Positions 17,948 to 26,257 of a DNA stretch of 64,000 nt are shown piece after piece (the first letter of the stretch is position 1; the number at the start of each line of letters is the position of its first letter). The notes under the pieces are model-generated. The model had not been told where the DNA came from. It searched no databases and worked only from the letters and a program-made list of their open reading frames with translations. The DNA comes from Bacteroidota bacterium. Its GTDB lineage: Bacteria; Bacteroidota; Bacteroidia; 2-12-FULL-35-15. The position numbers were made by a program, and so were the translations under genes. The stretch spans positions 1,054,001-1,118,000 of the forward strand of contig JADKIU010000001.1 of the NCBI GenBank assembly GCA_016722565.1, given 5' to 3'.

Positions 17948-18778
17948 ATGAAACGTATACTTTATTCATCACTTTTATTTGTTGCTGCTTCATTGGCATT
18001 AACATTTAATTCTTGTAAAAAAGAAGAACAAGATACTGAAACTCAATCAGCAACAGACAATAGCGTTTGTGAAGGTGAATTCACCGGAAGAATGGGGATT
18101 ATCAATGGGTATGCAATTAAGGAACAGGGTGTAAAATCAGTAATGGTGGCAGGTGAACCTGCTATTATTATTAATCCTACTGATACCTTAGATGGTTTTC
18201 CAATTACAATGACTTTGGATTATGGAACGGTTGGATTGGTTGATCCGTTGGATGGTAAAACACGTAAAGGACAAATTCAAGCAACCTACGATCGTTCTTG
18301 GGATTCAACAGGATGTAGTGTTGTTGTTAAATTGGTAAATTACTACGTAAAAGCGTCAGGTGCGGCAAATTTTGTACAATATGCCTGCGATAGTATCATG
18401 ATTAAACGTAACTCTTTGGCTTCGTTTACAAATAAAATTATTGGCGGGAAGTGCATCGCACCAAGCTGGAACCTAGAGTGGTCTTGCAACAGAACATTAA
18501 CGCAAACAGCCGGAGTAGGTGATACCATCTTAACGAATGATGTATTCCAATTCACCGGAAATGCTGTAGGAAAAACACGTGAAGGTAAAAGCTACACTGT
18601 GAATGTGATCTCACCGGTGGTGAAGAGCATGTCTTGTACATGGATTCAATCCGGGAAAATTGAGTTAACTCCGGAAGGAAAAGCCACACGTACTGTAGAT
18701 TATGGCGCAGCGGGTGTTTGTGATGATCAGGCAACACTTACAATCAACGGAAATACGTTTGCTTTTACGTTGAATTGA
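17948..18778 (+). CDS. Cysteine-containing lipoprotein of unknown function
   Basis: A 276-residue predicted lipoprotein: the signal peptide ends FNSC with Cys 23 followed by KKEEQ, a typical Bacteroidota lipoprotein start. The mature part is predicted to be beta-rich with several cysteines and contains two similar halves, each with a K(T/R)R(K/E)G step (GKTRKGQIQATYDRSW; GKTREGKSYTVNV), which resembles a family of Bacteroidota surface lipoproteins of unknown function. It lies between the propeller-phosphatase and the SiaB/SiaC pair, on the same strand but with its own promoter, so it could be an accessory sensor or simply a neighbour. No enzymatic motif is visible. Confidence 0.8.
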   Translation: MKRILYSSLLFVAASLALTFNSCKKEEQDTETQSATDNSVCEGEFTGRMGIINGYAIKEQGVKSVMVAGEPAIIINPTDTLDGFPITMTLDYGTVGLVDPLDGKTRKGQIQATYDRSWDSTGCSVVVKLVNYYVKASGAANFVQYACDSIMIKRNSLASFTNKIIGGKCIAPSWNLEWSCNRTLTQTAGVGDTILTNDVFQFTGNAVGKTREGKSYTVNVISPVVKSMSCTWIQSGKIELTPEGKATRTVDYGAAGVCDDQATLTINGNTFAFTLN

Positions 18779-18866
18779 TGAACAATGTGTAAGTCTTGCT
18801 TGTTGAGGCTTTAGAATCTTGTACTCGGGTTAAATTAATAAGGAGTAAAAAAATAGTATTTACTGT

Positions 18867-18895
18867 TTGATTAATTAAACTTATTTATATATTTG
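18867..18895 (+). promoter_or_regulatory. Promoter TTG-N18-TATATTTG for the siaB-siaC pair
   Basis: TTG at 18867-18869, 18 bases, then TATATTTG at 18888-18895. The ATG of the kinase gene follows 60 bases later, leaving a leader of about 50 bases in which I see no clear structure. Confidence 0.75.
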
Positions 18896-18954
18896 CTTAA
18901 TTAACTAAACAAATCAGAATTTATATCAGCTTTATCGATTTAACTTAGCGTTTT

Positions 18955-19500
18955 ATGATGTTAGATATTTACGATTTTTATGATAAAATGGAGCGTAACA
19001 ATATTATGCTCTCTTTTAAAGGTGATATCACTTCTGAATTACTGACCTCCATTTTGCAAATTATGGAATCCAAATTGGATAATTTGCAAGAAGAACCAAA
19101 GATTAAAAAGAAAGTTTACAATGTATTAGTTGAGTGTTTGCAAAATTTATATCATCACATGGATGAAGTAGCTCCGGAACAAAATGATGTGATCCGTTCT
19201 GCTATTTTTATGATTGGTAAAATTGATAACCAATACAACATTGTTACAGGAAATTATATTAAAAAAGAAAATGTTGAAGGGTTGAAAAAACGTTTGGAAG
19301 ACATTAACTTATTATCAAAAGAAGAATTAAAAGAATACTATAAATCCGTTTTAAATAATGGTGAAATGTCCTTAAAAGGCGGAGGTGGATTAGGAATGAT
19401 TGACATCGCCCGTAAAACAGGAGAGAAATTAAATTTCAACTTTTCACCGGTAGATGATAAATTCTCATTTTTCAGTTTAAATATTAAAATATCACAATAA
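18955..19500 (+). CDS. siaB: SiaB-family protein kinase
   Basis: A 181-residue cytoplasmic protein of the SiaB/DUF6272 family, a small GHKL-type ATPase fold. The N-box is visible as VLVECLQNLYHH (E60, N64) and the ATP-lid glycine loop as GGGGLGMIDIARK (residues 142-154). In Pseudomonas aeruginosa SiaB is the kinase that phosphorylates SiaC; anti-sigma-factor kinases share the fold. The SiaC-like gene follows ten bases downstream, so the two are cotranscribed from the promoter at 18867. Two ATGs are adjacent (18955 and 18958); either could start. It lies downstream of two SpoIIE phosphatases that would oppose it. Confidence 0.85.
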   Translation: MMLDIYDFYDKMERNNIMLSFKGDITSELLTSILQIMESKLDNLQEEPKIKKKVYNVLVECLQNLYHHMDEVAPEQNDVIRSAIFMIGKIDNQYNIVTGNYIKKENVEGLKKRLEDINLLSKEELKEYYKSVLNNGEMSLKGGGGLGMIDIARKTGEKLNFNFSPVDDKFSFFSLNIKISQ

Positions 19501-19510
19501 AAATAAGATT

Positions 19511-19891
19511 ATGGAAACAATTTCAATTGAAGGAACACCAAAAACGCCAACCATCACTTTTGATACAGGAAAAGGCTTTTTAGAAATTAAAGGTCGCTCT
19601 ATCCCTGAAAACTCTATTGAGTTTTACAAGCCATTAGTGGACTGGTTAGAAAAATATGCAAGCAAGCCTCAAAGTGCTACCAATGTAAATATTCAATTAG
19701 AGTATTTCAATACAAGTTCATCTAAATGTATTTTAGATGTATTCAAAAAATTGGAAGCAATCAACAAAGGTGGAAGTTCTGTGGTAATCAATTGGTATTA
19801 CGAAGAAGATGATGAGGATATGTTGGAAGCTGGTGAAGATTACCAAGCAATTATCAACGTTCCATTCAAAATGGTTCAGGTAGCTGAATAA
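19511..19891 (+). CDS. siaC: SiaC-family regulatory phosphoprotein (DUF1987)
   Basis: A 126-residue protein with the DUF1987/SiaC fold. The motif LEYFNTSSSKCILD places threonine at residue 68, the same number as the Thr68 that SiaB phosphorylates and SiaA dephosphorylates in P. aeruginosa. The acidic segment YYEEDDEDMLEAGEDY near residue 99 is typical of the family. In the known system unphosphorylated SiaC activates the diguanylate cyclase SiaD; no GGDEF protein is in this window, so the effector here is unknown. It is the second gene of a two-gene operon and is followed by a strong terminator. Confidence 0.88.
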   Translation: METISIEGTPKTPTITFDTGKGFLEIKGRSIPENSIEFYKPLVDWLEKYASKPQSATNVNIQLEYFNTSSSKCILDVFKKLEAINKGGSSVVINWYYEEDDEDMLEAGEDYQAIINVPFKMVQVAE

Positions 19892-19910
19892 TATTCTTTA
19901 AAGTATATTT

Positions 19911-19953
19911 AAGCGAGACATGATGCGGTTTGCATTTTGTCTCGCTTTTTTTT
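19911..19953 (+). terminator. Terminator of the siaB-siaC operon
   Basis: A ten-base-pair stem AAGCGAGACA / TGTCTCGCTT (19911-19920 with 19938-19947) is followed by a run of T. Confidence 0.9.
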
Positions 19954-19997
19954 GTGCTTCTACAAAGTCTGAGGATTAGATAGAGTTTACCAACGGG

Positions 19998-20777
19998 TTA
20001 TACATTCCCCATTAAATACATCGCGGTCATGGTTGGCGTTGGGTTGCCGCCTTTTTTCTCAAGCGTAACCGCAAACGCTTGTGCTCCCGAAATGGATTTC
20101 ATCTTTTGAATCGATGCTGAATCACTCGTCATTGTAAACACGCCCGCATCTACCGGCTTCCCATCAACAATCGCCCACAACTGATATTGTTTGTCTGCAC
20201 TCGGTACCGGCAACGAATTTACATTGATGTAAACGTCATTCGTGTTTTGGTTCCAATAGATGGCTGCCATTGAACTTGGTGAAATCTCCATCCCTTTCAA
20301 CATAATCTTTTTATTCTCAGGATGCATCAATACGGCCATTTCTTGCGCCATTTCACCATACGACTTCGACTGAGCTTCGAAATCCACTGCGAATTTTTCG
20401 TTCTCCGTTTTTACAACAGCCAATTGCTCTTTGGTATCGTTCAGCTGATTCATTAAAATAATATTGTATGCTGAACTGCCAATCAATAATGCAAAACAAG
20501 CCGCTACCAGCCAGGTAGGAAATTTGTTTTTCTTTTGTTCCAATGGAATCACAGTTGTTTCTGAAAAGGTGAGCTGTGCTGCAATCTTTTGTTTTAAGCC
20601 AGCAGGAGGTGTTTTAGCAGCAAAATTCATCATGGTGGCTTCCACCAATTCAATTTCCGCTTTTACTTCCGGGTGCTTCTTTGCCATCGCTTCCAACTCG
20701 ACTCTTTCCTGTTCGGAAAGTTCGCCCAAAAGGTAGCGTTCAATAATGCCGGATGCTATGTAATCCTGTGTATTCAA
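19998..20777 (-). CDS. Anti-sigma factor, RskA-like
   Basis: A 259-residue single-pass membrane protein. The cytoplasmic N-terminus (YLLGELSEQERVELEAMAKK) is the anti-sigma-factor core that binds an ECF sigma factor, followed by a membrane helix (WLVAACFALLIGSSAYNIIL, about residues 97-116), a periplasmic coiled coil and an RskA-type C-terminal domain ending in an IFAVTLEKKGG-like strand (AQAFAVTLEKKGGNPTPT). It starts at a TTG one base after the sigma stop (20779), so the pair is translationally coupled. Anti-sigma proteolysis would free the sigma factor upon envelope stress; the signal is unknown. The gene faces the siaBC operon. Confidence 0.88.
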   Translation of the reverse strand: MNTQDYIASGIIERYLLGELSEQERVELEAMAKKHPEVKAEIELVEATMMNFAAKTPPAGLKQKIAAQLTFSETTVIPLEQKKNKFPTWLVAACFALLIGSSAYNIILMNQLNDTKEQLAVVKTENEKFAVDFEAQSKSYGEMAQEMAVLMHPENKKIMLKGMEISPSSMAAIYWNQNTNDVYINVNSLPVPSADKQYQLWAIVDGKPVDAGVFTMTSDSASIQKMKSISGAQAFAVTLEKKGGNPTPTMTAMYLMGNV

Positions 20778-20778
20778 T

Positions 20779-21321
20779 TTAGTTAATCGTTTTTCTTAAT
20801 TCAATAATGGCTGCTCGTACGCGTGTTTTTATGGTTCCTAACGGAATATTTAATGCCTTGGATGTTTCTTCTTGTGTATACCCTTTAAAATAAATCATGT
20901 CAATTAATACACGATAATCCTCTTTTAATTTAATTACTTCCTCTTTTACGCCTATAAAATCGGGATTAAAGGAAGCCGACTTCTGCTGGTTTACTTCATA
21001 AACGGAATTATCGATGTCTTGGTTTTTGTTTTCCAGCTTGAATTGCTTGGACCGTGCATAATCAATTGCCGAATTGCGCGCAATGTTCAACATCCAAGTA
21101 TACAAACGGCCTTTCGATTTATCATAATGGTCGATGGATTTCCAGATTTTTACAAATACTTCCTGTAATAAGTCTTGTGCGATCTCTTCCGCAGGAATAA
21201 TTCTCGAAACTATTCCATACAATGCAGCCGAATAGTTCTCATACAGCACATTAAATGCGGCTGCATCCTTATTTTTCAATAAGGAAACAAGTTCTTCTTC
21301 TGTATAGCTTACTTTTTTCAA
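20779..21321 (-). CDS. ECF RNA polymerase sigma factor
   Basis: A sigma-70 of the extracytoplasmic-function type, about 180 residues from MKKVSYTEEEL (TTG at 21321). Region 2 contains YENYSAALYGIVSRI and the promoter-melting helix WMLNIARNSAIDYARS; region 4 contains the helix-turn-helix GYTQEETSKALNIPLGTIKTRVRAA. An alternative TTG at 21342 lies within a TATATTTG sequence that looks like a -7 promoter element, so I prefer the internal TTG. No ATG exists before residue 80. It is transcribed with its anti-sigma partner, whose start codon lies one base beyond the stop. Confidence 0.88.
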   Translation of the reverse strand: MKKVSYTEEELVSLLKNKDAAAFNVLYENYSAALYGIVSRIIPAEEIAQDLLQEVFVKIWKSIDHYDKSKGRLYTWMLNIARNSAIDYARSKQFKLENKNQDIDNSVYEVNQQKSASFNPDFIGVKEEVIKLKEDYRVLIDMIYFKGYTQEETSKALNIPLGTIKTRVRAAIIELRKTIN

Positions 21322-21339
21322 GAATAAAAGGATGTGTTG

Positions 21340-21347
21340 CAAATATA
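21340..21347 (-). promoter_or_regulatory. TATATTTG -7 element next to the transporter terminator
   Basis: Exact TAnnTTTG match on the minus strand, overlapping the end of the preceding terminator and ending 18 bases before the preferred TTG start of the sigma gene. The -33 TTG is not clear. Confidence 0.4.
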
Positions 21348-21378
21348 AAAAGCTTCCCTCTTTCGAAAGAAGCTTTTT
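21347..21378 (-). terminator. Terminator of the ABC-type transporter gene
   Basis: The ten-base stem AAAAAGCTTC / GAAGCTTTTT with a 12-base loop and a T-rich tail lies between the transporter stop and the sigma gene. Confidence 0.85.
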
Positions 21379-21395
21379 GTAAAAACGTTTTGATC

Positions 21396-24300
21396 TTATC
21401 GTGCTTTTTTACGACTTAGTTTACTGAAAACGATCTCCAAGCCGTTGATGAGTTTTTTCAACAAATCAAAGTAAAGTGTAATCGCTAAAATAAGTGACAT
21501 TCCCCAAATCACACAAATGTTCACTGTATAGGTATCGTAATACTTTCCGAAGAATTTTTTACGAGGAGCAAAGAAATGTGCTCTTCCCATATCTGAATCC
21601 ACAGGATCTAAATAAATAGGGTCAATCTTTTGAACGTATGCACCATCCAAATCCAAAATACGATAAGGTGTATTTCTGTTGGTTACCAAATCCTGCAAAC
21701 TTTCATTTTCATAATCGTTTTTGTCTTTGATGTATTGTGCACGAGCAATGGTGTCTTTGGTCATTGCATTTACTTCTTTCTCTCTCAAAGATGTTGCACG
21801 CTTGAAGTTATTCAAATACACAGTGCGTAACGTATTATTTGTGAAGTTACGAATCTGGTTGGCAACAGTCGGACTAAACGCAGCCATGGTCAGGTTTTCT
21901 AAACCACCGCAGATGAGTTTTTCGTTACCCGGTACTTTCAACTCTTTTCTGATTTCATTCAGAATCATTTTTAAAGCCGCTTCTACTTCCGCTTTGCTTT
22001 GTGGCTTTTTGAAATTCGACTCACAGAAATCGATTTTCTTTGCCATCTCGGTCAACCAATAATCTTTTTTATACGTAGCAATATGAATCGCTTTGTCGTA
22101 TTTGTAGGTCTTTTTAGTAAACTTATTGTCTTTGAATTGCTTCACCGCCAAGGCCTCGAAAGCCCATCTGGAAGCCATCATGTCGCCCACCAATGGAACA
22201 ACACTCTGTGACGTGATGATCGGATTTAACTTGTCAAATTTCACCATTACACCACTAAACAATAATTGTGGGATAATTAAAATGGGAATTAAGATGTAAA
22301 TCGTTACAGCTGAATTGAAACTTGCTGAAATATTTAATCCCAACATGTTTGCAAAACAGAAAGTCGTGAATAATAAAATCCAATATTCAAAGGTCATCCC
22401 TTGAATTTCCAAGACATAATTTCCTACCAATACAAATAGGATAGCTTGTAAGGAGGATAAGGTAAACATGATGATGATTTTTGACCATAAGTAGCTTCCC
22501 TTACTTAAGTTCAAGAACGATTCACGCTTTTGAATTTTTCTGTCGCGGATAATCTCTTCCGCACTCACCGTTAATCCGATAAACAAGGCAACTACTACCG
22601 CCATAAACATGTAGATGATGATGTTTTCGTTTTCACGGAAGGTATATCCTACTTTGTTGGATAAATCCAAATTCACAAATTTGATAAAGTAAGCAAGGAT
22701 AAAAGCGAGTAGAGGTGCTTCTAAAAAGTTAATCGAAATGTATTGCGTGTTTGTTAATTTAGATAAAATATCACGCGTGATGAATACTTTAAATTGTTTG
22801 AATTTGTTTGGAATCTTAAAAGTACTCTCTGGGATTTCGGTAATGTTTTCTACCTCTTCAATCGATTTCTCGATTTTTTCTCTGTAGTGTACATTCCATT
22901 CCGAAGGAGAAACTTTTCTATTGCGGGTAATGTTACCGTACTCATCCAATACCTTCGATTCGATGATGTTGAATACTTGTTCTGGATTTACGTTACCACA
23001 TTCAATACATTCACTTTCGTTACTGTTGACGTGATTCACAACGGTTTTGAAATAGATAACCGAGTCAACCGGATTTCCATAATAAATCGGGTAACCGCCC
23101 ACATCGAGAATCATCAACTTGTCGAACATTTTGAAAATGTCGGACGATGGCTGATGGATGACCACAAACACCAACTTGCCTTTTAATGCAAGTTCTTTGA
23201 GTAAGTCCATGATGTTTTCCGAATCGCGGGAAGATAAACCGGAAGTTGGTTCATCCACAAACAATACAGACGGTTCACGAATTAACTCCAGGGCAATGTT
23301 CAAACGTTTACGTTGTCCACCGGAAATTGTTTTTTCTAACGGGCTACCAACTTTTAAGTCGCGGGTTTCAATTAAACCAATGCTTGTTAAAACATCGGTT
23401 ACCATTTGTGTGATTACCGCATCTGTTTTATTGCCAAAGCAAAGTTTAGCGTTGTAAAATAAGTTTTGGAAAACGGTTAATTCCTCAATCAACAAATCAT
23501 CTTGGGAAACGTGACCGATTACCCCTTCAATTTTTGCTTTTTCGGAGTGGATATTGATTCCATTAATTTTAACAGAACCGCCACTTGGAATTTCCATTCC
23601 ATTTAAAACGTTGAGTAATGTGGATTTACCGGCACCGGAGCCTCCCATGATTCCGATTAATTTTCCGGAATCTTCACTGAAGTTGATATCGCGTAAACCA
23701 AGTTTGCCACCTTTGAATTTGTACTCTAAGTTTTTTACAACGAATGATACTTTCGCTTTTGAGGTATCACTCATGAAACAACTTAAAATATCACTGTAAT
23801 AAACCGGTTTTACTTTTGAGCTTCGTAATGATGATCCCGGTGTAAGGATAAATACTTTTCCTTGCGTTAATAACTGTCCGTTTAATAAAATGTCGCTCTT
23901 ACCATAATAAAGTAAAGCATACATGTTCACACTCTGAATCCAAAGCACACGCGCTTGTCCGGTTACCCCTTCCGCATAAATGTGTTTTGTTTCTTTTAAG
24001 TTGTGAGTTGTTTTGTTGTCGATAATTAAAATTTGTGGTGATTCCGGGATGTTATCAGCACCGGCTCTCACAAATTGCATACAACGCTTGAACTCTTCAT
24101 CATCAATGTTAAAGGTTTCCGCCACGGTAGTAACGAATTCCAATTCTTGTTCAGCGATTTCTGTATTTGAATTGATAAACTCAATCAAACGGATAAGCAC
24201 AACCACTTTTTGAACTTGAGTAAGCTCGCCATTGATTTGCGTACAGATTTTTAAAACTTTAACAGAGTTGAGGGAAGTACGTTTTGCAGTACCATCTTTC

Positions 24301-24488
24301 TTTTTGGTAACTTGATGATGCGCTTCTAAAAATTCATCAAAGATGGCAAGATATTGATCTACCAATTCCTGATTCAATTGTTGCTTTAAGAAAGATTGCA
24401 CGATTAAACGGCCGTTGTCGTTGATGCCGTCCACCCTTGCAATAATTGCAAACATTTGCATCAGGGCTTTTAATATTCGTTCACTCAT
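21396..24488 (-). CDS. ABCG-type transporter with TerB-like N-terminus
   Basis: A 1030-residue half-transporter. Residues 1-150 form an all-helical TerB-like region (LKALMQMFAIIARVDGINDN). A glycine-rich segment near 190-215 resembles a small beta-rich binding domain. The ATPase domain carries Walker A GIMGGSGAGKSTLL near residue 285, signature ISGGQRKRLNIALELI near 390 and Walker B VLFVDEPTSGL, the order of ABCG proteins; the C-terminal part has six or more membrane helices interrupted by a long polar insert (about 780-950) and ends KKLINGLEIVFSKLSRKKAR. ABCG members move lipids or hydrophobic compounds, but the substrate is unknown. It is bracketed by terminators, so monocistronic. The exact polar insert is of unknown fold. 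Confidence 0.88.
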   Translation of the reverse strand: MSERILKALMQMFAIIARVDGINDNGRLIVQSFLKQQLNQELVDQYLAIFDEFLEAHHQVTKKKDGTAKRTSLNSVKVLKICTQINGELTQVQKVVVLIRLIEFINSNTEIAEQELEFVTTVAETFNIDDEEFKRCMQFVRAGADNIPESPQILIIDNKTTHNLKETKHIYAEGVTGQARVLWIQSVNMYALLYYGKSDILLNGQLLTQGKVFILTPGSSLRSSKVKPVYYSDILSCFMSDTSKAKVSFVVKNLEYKFKGGKLGLRDINFSEDSGKLIGIMGGSGAGKSTLLNVLNGMEIPSGGSVKINGINIHSEKAKIEGVIGHVSQDDLLIEELTVFQNLFYNAKLCFGNKTDAVITQMVTDVLTSIGLIETRDLKVGSPLEKTISGGQRKRLNIALELIREPSVLFVDEPTSGLSSRDSENIMDLLKELALKGKLVFVVIHQPSSDIFKMFDKLMILDVGGYPIYYGNPVDSVIYFKTVVNHVNSNESECIECGNVNPEQVFNIIESKVLDEYGNITRNRKVSPSEWNVHYREKIEKSIEEVENITEIPESTFKIPNKFKQFKVFITRDILSKLTNTQYISINFLEAPLLAFILAYFIKFVNLDLSNKVGYTFRENENIIIYMFMAVVVALFIGLTVSAEEIIRDRKIQKRESFLNLSKGSYLWSKIIIMFTLSSLQAILFVLVGNYVLEIQGMTFEYWILLFTTFCFANMLGLNISASFNSAVTIYILIPILIIPQLLFSGVMVKFDKLNPIITSQSVVPLVGDMMASRWAFEALAVKQFKDNKFTKKTYKYDKAIHIATYKKDYWLTEMAKKIDFCESNFKKPQSKAEVEAALKMILNEIRKELKVPGNEKLICGGLENLTMAAFSPTVANQIRNFTNNTLRTVYLNNFKRATSLREKEVNAMTKDTIARAQYIKDKNDYENESLQDLVTNRNTPYRILDLDGAYVQKIDPIYLDPVDSDMGRAHFFAPRKKFFGKYYDTYTVNICVIWGMSLILAITLYFDLLKKLINGLEIVFSKLSRKKAR

Positions 24489-24511
24489 AGTTCAGTATAT
24501 AAGTAGTTTTA

Positions 24512-24551
24512 GAAAAAAAAGGCATTAATACCGCAGTAATTAATGCCTTTT
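24512..24551 (-). terminator. Terminator after the 144-residue secreted protein gene
   Basis: A 12-base-pair stem AAAAGGCATTAA / TTAATGCCTTTT (24517-24528 with 24540-24551) plus a T-run on the minus strand. Confidence 0.88.
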
Positions 24552-24573
24552 GAATAAGGTTTTTAAAAGGATA

Positions 24574-25008
24574 TTATTTTTGTTGTTTAAAGCCGATCAA
24601 TAAAACTGCTCTGCCTGATCCTTGTGCACTTCCGCTTAATTTCGCTTCAATTACACAATCCAACGTGTTTGTAATTTTAAAATCCCAGAAAGGAGCATTT
24701 TTAAATTCACTGTTGGTAAACAACAAGTTTCTTTCAGAATCGTATACCGAGAAAATTAAGTTTCCGTCAGCCAATCCGCTGCAAGCAGCAATACGGTATA
24801 ACGTTCCACCATATAAAGTCGTGTGAAATTCAGCCGTTTCGTCTGTATTCATTAATAACGCACGGTATTGTTGTCCGTCAGAAATAAATTGATTTTCTAA
24901 GTGTTTTGCACATTGAGTAGCAACTGTATCTGCAATTTGAGCCGATGCACTGTTTAATGTAATAAATCCACCAACAACTAAAGCTAATTTTAAAATTCCT
25001 TTTTTCAT
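24574..25008 (-). CDS. Secreted protein of unknown function, 144 residues
   Basis: A small exported protein: signal peptide MKKGILKLALVVGGFITLNS ASA-Q cleavage near residue 24. The mature part has two cysteines (TQCAKHLE and AACSGLADGN) that could form a disulfide and an ending FKQQK; a predicted beta-sandwich-like pattern (LIFSVYDSERNLLFTN) is visible. It belongs to a type seen in Bacteroidota but I recognise no family with a function. It is downstream of the orphan lipoprotein gene on the same strand with a 51-base gap and ends in a terminator, so the two probably form an operon. Confidence 0.78.
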   Translation of the reverse strand: MKKGILKLALVVGGFITLNSASAQIADTVATQCAKHLENQFISDGQQYRALLMNTDETAEFHTTLYGGTLYRIAACSGLADGNLIFSVYDSERNLLFTNSEFKNAPFWDFKITNTLDCVIEAKLSGSAQGSGRAVLLIGFKQQK

Positions 25009-25059
25009 TTCTGTTATATATTTTTATTTGACGATTGAGTTTGGTTAACTAAACCGAAA

Positions 25060-25956
25060 TTATCCTACAATTTGACTTCTGATTGATTTTACTTTTTGAG
25101 TGATTGATTCAATTTGCTCAGGAGTAATGTTCACTTCTGATTTGCTGGTAATGGTTGTCAATTTCTTTTCAGCGTCAGTTGTTGGTTTTTCGTAAGTGTA
25201 TTTAAACTCTACACCATCAAAAACTGTTGAAAGGTCGTTTAAGTTGTCAATGAATTCAGTGTATTCAGGTTGACTGTAAAATTGAGTTAACAATTTGATT
25301 AAACTTTGTAAAGATGTTTTTTGTTCCGCAATTCTGCGTTTTACATCTTCGTTTGGTTTTGTTTTGTAAACGTTTGTAGCAAAGTATAAGCTTTCTAACC
25401 ATCCACCTGCAAGTACTAAACCACTTACATCACTACGGTCGTTGTTTTTTAAGTAAGCATCACTTGAACGGTAAGCAACACCAACCAATACCAACATTGA
25501 ATCTTTGTTACCTAAGTTTTTTGCAAAACGCTCAATGGTGTTTGCATCAAAAGCACCGGAAACACCTAACTCATCAGCCAATTTTTTTGCTGAGTTCAAA
25601 TATCCAATTGCATCTTGGTTTTGATCATAAATAGTTACATATCCTAAATCAGCACCATAAATTCCTAAGTTCAACGCTTTCGAAAAGTTCGTTGAATAGT
25701 CGGATGCTTTGTTTGAAGGATTTAAAATCTCTTTGCTATAAGCAGCTCCACTTCCTTTGATAAGGAAAGCTGTCTGGATAGGAGAAGGAATACTGAAAAT
25801 CTCACCATTCACGTTTAAAATGGTTGTTTGTGTACTGTCAACTGGAGGCAATGCATCCGGATCTTTTGTGTCATCGCCACCACAGCCTGCTGTAAATAAT
25901 GCCGAAACCGATAATAATAAAAAGGCTCCTCTAAATGTGATAAATTTCAATCTCAT
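25060..25956 (-). CDS. Lipoprotein paralogous to the one at 4993
   Basis: A 298-residue lipoprotein, lipobox TAGC at Cys 25 followed by GGDDTKDPD. The core is homologous to the 4993-5865 protein: NLGIYGADL, KKLADEL, NKDS, YLKNNDR, GGWLESLY and EQKTSLQSLIKLL recur in the same order. This makes it a family with at least two copies in the genome, alpha-helical by eye, with no recognised function. It heads a unit with the 144-residue secreted protein. The upstream 300 bases hold only a direct repeat of TATTGAGTATTT before the ATG and no other gene. Confidence 0.8.
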   Translation of the reverse strand: MRLKFITFRGAFLLLSVSALFTAGCGGDDTKDPDALPPVDSTQTTILNVNGEIFSIPSPIQTAFLIKGSGAAYSKEILNPSNKASDYSTNFSKALNLGIYGADLGYVTIYDQNQDAIGYLNSAKKLADELGVSGAFDANTIERFAKNLGNKDSMLVLVGVAYRSSDAYLKNNDRSDVSGLVLAGGWLESLYFATNVYKTKPNEDVKRRIAEQKTSLQSLIKLLTQFYSQPEYTEFIDNLNDLSTVFDGVEFKYTYEKPTTDAEKKLTTITSKSEVNITPEQIESITQKVKSIRSQIVG

Positions 25957-26200
25957 TTCAATTATGGGTTTTATTGAGTATTTTATTGAGTATTTCTAAA
26001 TTAATGCTCAAAAATAATACTTTATCTAATAAATCAAACAATTCATCAGTATATTTTTATTATTTCATATTTCCCTGAAATTGGCGCGTTTCCTTAAAAG
26101 CCCATGCCTGTTGAGGTTTAGGTTAGCGTGTTTATTTGAGTTTCTGAAACTTATTGATTATGAGGGTGTTTGTGGAATGGCCTAAATTCCTTTGAACACC
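25957..26200. other. Intergenic stretch with no gene
   Basis: About 244 bases, AT-rich. I see the TATTGAGTATTT direct repeat near 25972-25995 and no ORF or RNA structure. The following 26201-26235 hairpin belongs to the next gene. Confidence 0.5.
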
Positions 26201-26235
26201 AAAAACGCCCCCAAATTTCAATGGAAGGCGTTTTT
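26201..26235 (-). terminator. Terminator of the T9SS cargo gene at 26258
   Basis: Stem AAAAACGCC / GGCGTTTTT (26201-26209 with 26227-26235) with T-run on the minus strand. Confidence 0.85.
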
Positions 26236-26257
26236 TATGACCGATTTAGTAATCGAA

